Position numbers and translations under genes: made by a program. The notes under the pieces were generated by a model that did no database searches, was not told the origin of the DNA, and saw only the letters and a list, made by a program, of their open reading frames with translations. 64,000 nucleotides of DNA from WTFY01 sp965220875. GTDB lineage: Bacteria > Pseudomonadota > Gammaproteobacteria > UBA4575. Position 1 is the stretch's first letter. Every line of letters starts with the position of its first letter. Below, piece after piece: positions 18,438 to 25,570 of this stretch. The stretch lies in assembly GCA_965220875.1 (NCBI GenBank), contig OZ244849.1, positions 992,001 through 1,056,000 of the forward strand. The letters run 5' to 3'.

Positions 18438-19417
18438 GGTTTGAATGAAACCATTTCACGAATAAACTTGGCAAGTTCAGATGTTTCAGGATATCTGGGT
18501 CCAACAGCCTTGATGTAATCCAGAGTGCGTGGAATATCTTGTAGATATGAAGATTTCCCGTCTCGCAGTTTAAGTCGAGAAAATATACCAATCGCTTTCA
18601 GATGTCGCTGGATTCCCATCAGGTCGAACCACTTAAGGAAGACTTCATTTTTGACGTCATCGATAATATTTTTTTTCACTAGCCGGTTCTTGTAGCTGAG
18701 TGCCCAAGCTTCTGTCTGGTCCAGTGGCCATTGGATATAGCAGTCACGGAGCAAGGAGACTGCATCATAGGTAAGGGGACCACGCACGGCATCCTGAAAA
18801 TCTATAATTCCGGGCCAATCCTTATCAATTTGCATCAAGTTTCGAGAATGATAATCTCGGTGTACAAACACCTGCGGTTGTACAAGTGCGTTATGGATCA
18901 GGTTGGTGAATGTTTTATTCAGCACTTGCAAGCTAGAAGATGATAACTGAACTGAAAGCAGCCCGACTAAAAACCAGTTCTGGAACAGTTCCATTTCCTG
19001 CTGCAAGAGAGGCTTGTCGTAATCGGGTAGGCTGTCAGCGGGAACTTGCTGAATTACTGTAAGTGCTTCCAGTGCATTAGCGTAAAGTGCATCTGCATTT
19101 TCAGCGTTCAGTGTATCCAGCAGGAGTACATCTCCGAAATCTTCCAGAATAAAATAACCAAATTCCAGCAGGCTGTAGTGAATATGCGGTACAGGCAGGC
19201 CCGCAGTTTCCAACAGGTGAGTGATTTGGATGAATGACTCGTTTGCTTCCTTTTCTGGAGGGGAATCGACGGCTATGAATTGAGCGTTTTCTAACCGGAA
19301 GCGAAAGTAACGCCTGAAGCTTGCGTCACCAGAAACTGGCTCAAGAGTGCAGGAGGCATTTCCGGTAACTTCTTTTATCCACTCATGTAGCTGGTGAAGA
19401 CGTGGGTCTGGATTCAT
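18434..19417 (-). CDS. amgK: anomeric MurNAc/GlcNAc kinase AmgK
   Basis: Aminoglycoside-phosphotransferase-fold kinase that phosphorylates MurNAc or GlcNAc at C1, supplying MurU. 327 residues. The N-lobe has SGDASFRRYFRF and the C-lobe the catalytic loop VHRDYHSRNLM, followed by the metal-binding DFQDAVRGPLTYDAVSLL, all characteristic of AmgK rather than antibiotic-resistance kinases. In Pseudomonas amgK-murU sit next to lptD; here they are a separate minus-strand pair about 11 kb away, converging with lipA. Confidence 0.9.
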   Translation of the reverse strand: MNPDPRLHQLHEWIKEVTGNASCTLEPVSGDASFRRYFRFRLENAQFIAVDSPPEKEANESFIQITHLLETAGLPVPHIHYSLLEFGYFILEDFGDVLLLDTLNAENADALYANALEALTVIQQVPADSLPDYDKPLLQQEMELFQNWFLVGLLSVQLSSSSLQVLNKTFTNLIHNALVQPQVFVHRDYHSRNLMQIDKDWPGIIDFQDAVRGPLTYDAVSLLRDCYIQWPLDQTEAWALSYKNRLVKKNIIDDVKNEVFLKWFDLMGIQRHLKAIGIFSRLKLRDGKSSYLQDIPRTLDYIKAVGPRYPETSELAKFIREMVSFKP

Positions 19418-19563
19418 ATCCCATGGGAAACGGATTGGTTTAGATAATCTCCAGAACTGTCTGATGCAGGTCTCAAAAACTTACTTTTAGTGCAAGAGTC
19501 TGACAGTCACAAGATTTCTGTCTGGGCGTGGGCTGAAGCAAATTTTCCTGTTCAGGAGCTTTT

Positions 19564-19962
19564 CTAAAGCAGACTTACGTTTTCAGCCTGAGGCCCTTTA
19601 TCGCTTTGGACAATATCCATGGAGACTTTTTGGCCTTCACGCAAGGGCTTTTTCTTACCATTGACAATGGAATTGTGATGTACGAAAACATCTTCGCCGT
19701 TTTCCTGCTCGATAAACCCGAAACCTTTTTTGTAATTGAACCATTTCACGGTTCCTTCGGCGTGTGTGCGAGTAGCCGAGTTTCCTGGTTTTTTGGAAAC
19801 AAGGCCGCGACTCAGCTTTTTCAAAATGGGTGGAATGGTTAAGAATAAAATTATCAGGCCTGCTGTAATCAACAACAAAAAAGCGTTGTTGTCGATAAGC
19901 TTGGCAAGTGATATGCCAACCACAATACCTAGGCTTATCAATAAGGCGGGATTGGTTTTCAT
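19564..19962 (-). CDS. cold-shock-domain protein with N-terminal membrane helices
   Basis: 132 residues in two parts. Residues 1 to about 48 are hydrophobic and likely form two closely spaced transmembrane helices (ISLGIVVGISLAKLI, then NAFLLLITAGLIILFLTIPPI), followed by a basic linker. Residues about 67-132 form a complete cold-shock domain: GTVKWFNYKKGFGFI with RNP1 KGFGFI, and the RNP2-like DVFVHH. Such domains bind single-stranded RNA/DNA. The topology suggests an RNA-binding domain held on the cytoplasmic face of the membrane; this is inference. A candidate promoter (-10 TATACT) lies upstream in the 92-nt gap after argA. Confidence 0.9.
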   Translation of the reverse strand: MKTNPALLISLGIVVGISLAKLIDNNAFLLLITAGLIILFLTIPPILKKLSRGLVSKKPGNSATRTHAEGTVKWFNYKKGFGFIEQENGEDVFVHHNSIVNGKKKPLREGQKVSMDIVQSDKGPQAENVSLL

Positions 19963-20054
19963 TATTTTCAGATCTCTCGTGTGTCTGGGTTCAGAATGAA
20001 TGTCTAGTATACTGGTTCAGAGATTTTCAATAAAACATCCCATTGGGGTCTAGA

Positions 20055-21371
20055 TTATCGAATCGTTTTAAAGTACACCTTGGAATTGCGCAGGTGATCG
20101 TAGAGTGAGCGTTTCTTGACAGGCAGATCTTCGAAATCTGCCGGTATGAAACCTTGCTCTAGAAACCAGTTTTCAGTTTGTGTTGTGAGTACAAAAAGCT
20201 TGCTGAAACCAGCCTTGCAGGCTTTATTTTGTAGGTGTCTCAACATTTTGCTGCCACGTCCTATGGATTGATATTCTGGGTGAACTGCAAGACAACCCAC
20301 CTCGGCTGCATTTTCTTCCGGAAATGTGTTTAACGTACCACAAGTCAACAGCACACCATCACGCTCGATTACGTCAAAAAGCCCGACTTCAGATTCAAGC
20401 TGTCTACGAGAACGCGGTACAAGTGCCCCCGTTTCAACAAATGGTTGTATAAGCTTCATTATACCGTCTACGTCATGGTGGCTTGCCGGTCGGATCTCAT
20501 CGTATTCTTGTGCGGTGACCAGTGTGGCTGCACCGTCTAGACTGTACAGTTCCTGCAGTAGCATGCCGGGTTTTCCAGCATCGACCAGATGAGCCCGCTT
20601 GACATTTTCCTTGCAAGCCTGAATTGCAATGTTCAGGCAGCGCTTCGCATGCAGTTCTGATCCTGGTAATTCATCTGCAAGTCTTCTTGCCTGGTGAATG
20701 TCATAATGATCCTCTCCTTGTGATGTACTGCCTTCCAGCCTGAAGTCTTTCAGCATCAAGATGAGCTTGCTACTTTCCAGCACACTTGCAGTATGCATTG
20801 CAACTTGCACCCCTTCCAGCAAATACCTCTGTTGTGTCGAAGAGGAAACAAGCGGCACAACGACTACAATATTGTTCTGAACAAGTTGCCTTTGTATAAG
20901 TGATTTTGCGATGCTGTACTTCACACGATGTGAGGCATATTTCTTTTCCCGGAAATCTGAAGGTTCTATACGTACGAAATCGTCGAATGCAATTTTCGGC
21001 TTGATTGCGGACAGAGGGGTATTGACCAGGCTCGCATCGAAGAGTGCTACCAGGTTATTTAGCATTTCATCAGCAGTGTTGTGGGCCTGTCTGATACTGT
21101 CAGGGTTTGTCAGAAGCCTGTCGTCATGCGAGAGACTGCTGTCTCGCTTCTTTGCGTCTTGTTGGATTAGTGTGTTTAGGTCCAATACCAGCACCAGCTT
21201 GACTCCAAGTGTGTGAATCAGCGCCAAGTCCTGGATGAGTGCTGTCAAAATGATATTTTCAGAGAGGACATTACCACTTAGATAAACAACAAATGTTTTG
21301 CCGTGATGAGTATGGATATAGTGGGCAACTTCCCGGAACCTTTCTGGCAGAAACAGGGAATTGCTGCTCAT
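20055..21371 (-). CDS. argA: amino-acid N-acetyltransferase ArgA (N-acetylglutamate synthase)
   Basis: First step of arginine biosynthesis: acetyl-CoA plus glutamate to N-acetylglutamate. 438 residues, close to E. coli ArgA (443). The N-terminal amino-acid-kinase-like domain (about 1-290), which lacks kinase activity in this family and binds the feedback inhibitor arginine, is joined to a C-terminal GNAT domain with EVGCLAVHPEYQSIGRGSKML (acetyl-CoA loop). argE, the deacetylation step of the linear pathway, lies at 23.5 kb. ArgA is transcribed divergently from the unknown gene at 21571. Confidence 0.96.
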   Translation of the reverse strand: MSSNSLFLPERFREVAHYIHTHHGKTFVVYLSGNVLSENIILTALIQDLALIHTLGVKLVLVLDLNTLIQQDAKKRDSSLSHDDRLLTNPDSIRQAHNTADEMLNNLVALFDASLVNTPLSAIKPKIAFDDFVRIEPSDFREKKYASHRVKYSIAKSLIQRQLVQNNIVVVVPLVSSSTQQRYLLEGVQVAMHTASVLESSKLILMLKDFRLEGSTSQGEDHYDIHQARRLADELPGSELHAKRCLNIAIQACKENVKRAHLVDAGKPGMLLQELYSLDGAATLVTAQEYDEIRPASHHDVDGIMKLIQPFVETGALVPRSRRQLESEVGLFDVIERDGVLLTCGTLNTFPEENAAEVGCLAVHPEYQSIGRGSKMLRHLQNKACKAGFSKLFVLTTQTENWFLEQGFIPADFEDLPVKKRSLYDHLRNSKVYFKTIR

Positions 21372-21570
21372 AGTTGATTCTGCAACGGTACGTGTATGAT
21401 ATCTGAAGAAATCTGTAAGGAGTGAGCTTCTAAACTATGCAGGCTAGGTTCCTTGGCAGGCTTGTAGCCCTATCTCAGGCATCACTTCAGTCCTACGATA
21501 GACAAGCCAAGACTTGTTGAAGGTAGTACTATTGAGTCTGCGACTGTATTTTATACATAAGGAATAGAGA

Positions 21571-22266
21571 ATGCTAAGCGTTTCACCCTGTATAAGAGGC
21601 CTGGTTTTCTTACAGCTTGCTGCTGCCAGTATTCTGGGCTTTGCTGGGGGCGAGACAGTCAAATCTCCAATTCTTGATCGAATAGAGATGATCTATTCAG
21701 CCCCGAATGATCTCAGGCAAATGAGCTTGAAGCAGCTGGAGGCTGAGAAGGCTGCACGCATACAGGACCTAGCCGTCATTCAACGCATGAGTGGCGCCCC
21801 CGATATTGCCAGACAGAAATTTCTTGAAATCATTTTTGAGCATGATGACAAGCGCCTGCGTATTGTAGAAGTAATACCTGGCTTGATTGAAAAATACCAG
21901 ATAACGGGAGAGTTTCGAACAGCTTTACTCGGTTACAGAGATACATTCGACAGGGTAATTAGGGATGCCCGAAATCATGTGCACGACTTGGAAGACTATA
22001 AATCGTATGACTTTCGGTTTTCGGCTGTCTATATGTCTATGATGTTTAAATTCAGTGAAAATCCTGAAATCCAAAAGCGAATAATTGCCGACATGAAAAA
22101 TCCTGATACACTGATAGGCAGGTATCAAAAGGAAATGGCGGATTCCTATTCCAAGGTTGAAGATAACAGGTACCTCGTACAAGATAGTTACTCGATTGAA
22201 GAGCTTGAACGTGCGATTGCAGTCATAGAGGATGAAATTACAAGGCGCAGTCATGAAGAGTTATAG
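21571..22266 (+). CDS. unknown secreted helical protein
   Basis: Not recognised. 231 residues with an N-terminal hydrophobic stretch (LVFLQLAAASILGFAGG) that reads as a signal peptide. The remainder is highly charged and looks almost entirely alpha-helical, with many Glu, Lys, Arg and Ile and no Cys in the mature part. The C-terminus (EELERAIAVIEDEITRR) could form a coiled coil. It is followed 18 nt later by a second unknown secreted protein, so the two are probably one transcript reading away from argA. Predicted periplasmic; no function inferred. Confidence 0.7.
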   Translation: MLSVSPCIRGLVFLQLAAASILGFAGGETVKSPILDRIEMIYSAPNDLRQMSLKQLEAEKAARIQDLAVIQRMSGAPDIARQKFLEIIFEHDDKRLRIVEVIPGLIEKYQITGEFRTALLGYRDTFDRVIRDARNHVHDLEDYKSYDFRFSAVYMSMMFKFSENPEIQKRIIADMKNPDTLIGRYQKEMADSYSKVEDNRYLVQDSYSIEELERAIAVIEDEITRRSHEEL

Positions 22267-22284
22267 GTGTCAAGGGGGGTGATT

Positions 22285-22671
22285 ATGATCAGATTAACCC
22301 TTGTATTTCTGCTGACCATGTTCTGGACAGCGACCTTGACTGCTGATGAACCTGAAGATATCAGCCAGCCCCCTGAAATGGTGTTGGATGCACCGCCAGC
22401 CCAAAAGGAAGACCCATCGATGCAGGCTGTAGAAGCTAAAGATGTCACGGTATTTGAGTCGAAATTTTTCCCAGGCTTTCGTCCATGCACTTCTCAGGAC
22501 TACCATAACCGTGATTTCAGTCCAGTAGCCTGTCAGGACATCGACACTGCACGTGTCTTGTCGACTCGCGAAGATGAGGAATCGGCAAGTCTGGTGGAAA
22601 GTGAAGTGATCTCGCAGGGGAACATATATAAATTGCGATTCGAACGATTTTTCAAAAGCAAAAAACGTTGA
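22285..22671 (+). CDS. unknown small secreted protein
   Basis: Not recognised. From the ATG at 22285, preceded by an AAGGGGGG ribosome site, the protein is 128 residues with a signal peptide (MIRLTLVFLLTMFWTATLTA) cut before DEPED. The mature part is acidic and Pro-rich at first, then has two cysteines about 18 residues apart (FRPCTS and PVACQD) that could form a disulfide in the periplasm, and a basic C-terminus. It follows the unknown gene at 21571 by 18 nt and probably shares its transcript. Confidence 0.65.
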   Translation: MIRLTLVFLLTMFWTATLTADEPEDISQPPEMVLDAPPAQKEDPSMQAVEAKDVTVFESKFFPGFRPCTSQDYHNRDFSPVACQDIDTARVLSTREDEESASLVESEVISQGNIYKLRFERFFKSKKR

Positions 22672-22852
22672 GTCCTGACTGCAGACCAGCAACATAGTTC
22701 ATAACTGCTATAAAGCCAGAACCGCTATGAGCCAGCAATATCTGGGCAAGTTGGTCAGTAGAACAGGAATCCATGGCTGATCATGGCTTGACACTCGAAT
22801 CTATTTATCGATTCTGTTGCAGCAGTTTGGGCTTGGCCAGATAGTCCTGGCT

Positions 22853-22858
22853 TATAAT
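22853..22858 (+). promoter_or_regulatory. candidate -10 box upstream of the gene at 22928
   Basis: A perfect TATAAT lies 70 nt before the start of the unknown gene at 22928. The only -35 candidates are poor: TTGGGC with a 20-nt spacer, or TTGGCC with 14 nt. The 256-nt gap also holds a short dyad (GAATC, 8-nt spacer, GATTC at about 22797). Nothing else is recognised in this gap. Confidence 0.35.
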
Positions 22859-22927
22859 GTGTGCAAACACTGACTGATTAACTGAGGATTAGTAGTTTGG
22901 CCCTGTCACCTGAAAAGCCTGTTTGCC

Positions 22928-23446
22928 ATGAGCTTGAAAGACTCTCCTGAATTATATCGAGCATACCTTGTCAAGGTTGACATGCGCCTCTTTTCGCATT
23001 TTGCAGATTTCATTCTGGAAAACGGTATTGAGGCATATGCGGAACTGAGCCTGACAATCAAGCTGGCATTAAAAATTGCACTGGTTATGTGTTATTCACG
23101 CCCTTTTACAAGTCATGAGGAAGATTACGGAGTTGACCGGGAAGGCTTCGAGGCTACGCTCATACAACGCTTCCTGAATGAAGAGAGAGTAATACACAAG
23201 AACATTTTGGAAATCCATGACCGTGACGTAGGTCGCTATAGTCCGTCAATCCGTGATGTGGACCGGATTGAATCCAAAATTGTGCATATTGCGATGTCAA
23301 GAAATGTCGGTATACCTTTGGAATACTCAATAGTGGAATGCATGAAAAAGATGTCTGACAAGATCAGTGCCGAAGCAGACAGGTTGGCAGACTACCTTCT
23401 GGAAAATGATGTGTATGTCAAGAAGCAGCCTGCCAACGAAATTTAA
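22928..23446 (+). CDS. unknown small helical cytoplasmic protein
   Basis: 172 residues, no signal peptide, predicted all-helical. I cannot assign it. The central part (MCYSRPFTSHE, then a Leu/Asn-rich helix and NILEIHDRDVGRYS) resembles, from memory, small HEPN-like proteins whose core ends in an RNKxxAHS motif; here the His of that motif would be Tyr (RDVGRYS), so a nuclease role would be unlikely even if the kinship is real. It stands alone, convergent with argE, with its own candidate promoter. The resemblance is tentative. Confidence 0.65.
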   Translation: MSLKDSPELYRAYLVKVDMRLFSHFADFILENGIEAYAELSLTIKLALKIALVMCYSRPFTSHEEDYGVDREGFEATLIQRFLNEERVIHKNILEIHDRDVGRYSPSIRDVDRIESKIVHIAMSRNVGIPLEYSIVECMKKMSDKISAEADRLADYLLENDVYVKKQPANEI

Positions 23447-23515
23447 CTAGGAAACAAGGAAGAATTTATCAGTATGAAAAAGTTTTTCAGGGACTAGTTG
23501 AAGAGCTGTACCTGT

Positions 23516-24667
23516 TTATGGCTGTACGCAGATCGTGTGGATCATGTTTTTCAAGATTTCAGTTGCAGGGTCAAGTGCGGGAAGTGAGATATACTCGTTT
23601 GCCTGATGTGCTTGATTAATAGAACCCGGGCCCAGCACTACCGTCTCCATCCCCATTGAATTGAAAAACGGAGCCTCTGTTGAGAAGGTTACTGATACCG
23701 GGTTTTTGCGAGTTTGCTCGCTTGCCAATAGAACGATCTTTGAGTCATGGGATGTTTCAAAAGGTGGAACTCCTTCGAACAGCGATTCGAATTTACAGGT
23801 AATCCCCAGTCTTTCTATTGTCTTATTGATACGCTCGTGCAATTCATCACGCAACACGCTGATTTGCATACCCGGCAGCAGGCGCAAATCGATATGCAGT
23901 TCACATTCTGCACAGATCCGATTCGGATTATCTCCGCCATGAATGTGACCAAGGTTCAGCGTGGGAATGGGCACAATGAAATCATGGTTGGCATATTTTT
24001 CAGCAAGTTCCTTTCTGAATCGGTCCAGCTCATTTAACACGGCCCGCATGCCGTCCAACGCATTCTTCCCAAGAGCAGGATTACTAGAATGACCAGCCTT
24101 TCCGTAAAGGGCAATCGCTTCCATGAACACACCTTTGTGTTGGCGGACAGGTGTCAGGTCCGTTGGTTCACCAATGATGCAGTAGCGGCCAAGTTTCCTG
24201 TTTTGTTCAACCAGGGTACGAACGCCTTGCATAGTACTTTCTTCATCAGCTGTGGCAATTATCGTCAGACGCTGCTTCAGATTTTTCCCTACGAAATCCT
24301 TTGCCGCTTCAATCGCGATCGCCAGAAAAGATTTCATATCGCAGGTACCCAGCCCATACAGACGGTTGTCAATCTGCTGTACACGAAATGGATCGGTTTT
24401 CCAGCCATTTCGATCATAATTTACCGTGTCAGTATGTCCAGACAATGCCAGCCCATCTTCACCTTCTCCTATCCATGCAATCAGGTTAGCCTTACTCTCC
24501 GATGAGGGAATTATTTCTATTTGAAATCCAAGATCGTCAAGCCAGTTTGCCAGGCAATCTATGACGGGCCTATTACTTGTATCCAAATGTGGCTGGATGC
24601 TGCTGACAGAGGGGATGGCAACCAGTTGCCCTATCATTTCAAGCAGTTTGGGAGGTGAAGCTTTCAT
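23516..24667 (-). CDS. argE: acetylornithine deacetylase ArgE
   Basis: M20-family zinc hydrolase releasing ornithine from N-acetylornithine in the linear arginine pathway. The start at 24667 gives 383 residues, identical in length to E. coli ArgE, and begins MKASPPKLLEMIGQLVAIPSVSS as the family does; it lies one base after the mtdA stop (TGACATG on the coding strand). Zinc-site residues are visible in LSGHTDTVNYD, DMKSF, TADEESTMQG, GEPTDLTPVRQHKG and the late LGPGSINQAHQANEYI. Translation coupled to a C1-metabolism gene is unusual. Its pathway partner argA is 3 kb away on the same strand. Confidence 0.95.
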   Translation of the reverse strand: MKASPPKLLEMIGQLVAIPSVSSIQPHLDTSNRPVIDCLANWLDDLGFQIEIIPSSESKANLIAWIGEGEDGLALSGHTDTVNYDRNGWKTDPFRVQQIDNRLYGLGTCDMKSFLAIAIEAAKDFVGKNLKQRLTIIATADEESTMQGVRTLVEQNRKLGRYCIIGEPTDLTPVRQHKGVFMEAIALYGKAGHSSNPALGKNALDGMRAVLNELDRFRKELAEKYANHDFIVPIPTLNLGHIHGGDNPNRICAECELHIDLRLLPGMQISVLRDELHERINKTIERLGITCKFESLFEGVPPFETSHDSKIVLLASEQTRKNPVSVTFSTEAPFFNSMGMETVVLGPGSINQAHQANEYISLPALDPATEILKNMIHTICVQP

Positions 24668-24668
24668 G

Positions 24669-25535
24669 TCATTCGGAATGGGCCATGTCCAGGGCAATTT
24701 CGTAAATCATGTCAGCGTCCAAAACATGATCATTGGAAGCAAACAGCTTTTCAACGCAAGCACGATGAAGCTTGAGCTTTAAGGCTCCAATTCCTAGTCC
24801 TCCAAATATTCTCTTGCCAAATCTTTCCTTGTTGTGGTCAGTCATTAGGATGCCTTCAAAACCGGGTGAACCAGACGTATTGACGTCTGCTAGAACTTCT
24901 ATCGTAGCATGTTGCTGCCAATGGCTTGCCTCAAGCAGCTGGATTCCTGCCTTGCCAGCACCAAATACTATCTGGGCACCTTCCAGAGCAGTCGCAATGG
25001 AATGGGTATCGCTGGCCTCTATCGGTTCGAGGGAGACCCCGAATCTCTTGGCCATCTCGCTGCAGGCGGCTATCGAGCGCTCCTGCTTACGTGAAGTCAG
25101 TCGAACCTTTGCGCCGCCTTGTGCCAGAAGCATTGCTACACGTTGGCCTACCGGTCCTGTACCAGCCAGGACTACCGCGGTTTTGTCTTGCAGAGATGTG
25201 GTTCGGCTGATCAACGCCACGCTAGCCGCTGCAGTGGTATTACATCCACTGCTGTCTAGCATTACGGACACTCGAAAATTCTGAAAGAAATTACGTTGTA
25301 CAGCTTCGAGCAATGACTGACCCGCAGCCAAGTCACTTCCTCCTATGAATATTGCTGTATTTTTTTTATGTTTAGGCGCCCTCGTGTATATGGCGCCTTC
25401 GACCAGCTTTGCACAGTTATTTTCATGAATGCCTGCATACTGTGTTACGTGGTCAGCACCTCCATCGTATGCGACCACTGAATCAAATACACTTGGAACA
25501 AGATCAGTATCAAAGTGGTATAAAAGTTTTTTCAT
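24669..25535 (-). CDS. mtdA: methylene-tetrahydrofolate/tetrahydromethanopterin dehydrogenase MtdA
   Basis: NADP-dependent interconversion of methylene- and methenyl-tetrahydrofolate (MtdA also accepts the methanopterin form), a central C1 node in serine-cycle methylotrophs. 288 residues, the MtdA length. The N-terminus KLLYHFDTDLVPSVFDSVV and the following YDGGADHV are those of MtdA; MtdB begins differently. Rossmann motif VVLAGTGPVGQRVAMLLA is followed by RKQERS for NADP. The C-terminus GGLGIGALKLKLHRACVEKLF is conserved. It lies downstream of ppc (35-nt gap) and is followed directly by argE. Confidence 0.94.
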   Translation of the reverse strand: MKKLLYHFDTDLVPSVFDSVVAYDGGADHVTQYAGIHENNCAKLVEGAIYTRAPKHKKNTAIFIGGSDLAAGQSLLEAVQRNFFQNFRVSVMLDSSGCNTTAAASVALISRTTSLQDKTAVVLAGTGPVGQRVAMLLAQGGAKVRLTSRKQERSIAACSEMAKRFGVSLEPIEASDTHSIATALEGAQIVFGAGKAGIQLLEASHWQQHATIEVLADVNTSGSPGFEGILMTDHNKERFGKRIFGGLGIGALKLKLHRACVEKLFASNDHVLDADMIYEIALDMAHSE

Positions 25536-25570
25536 GGATACTTGCTAGAAGTTGCTGCTGCGTGACAGGG

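Noticed and set aside
23475..23489. AT-rich dyad TGAAAAA/TTTTTCA between the unknown gene and argE
   Set aside because: With a one-base centre it cannot form a stable terminator stem; it may only be part of an A/T tract, so it is not listed as a terminator.
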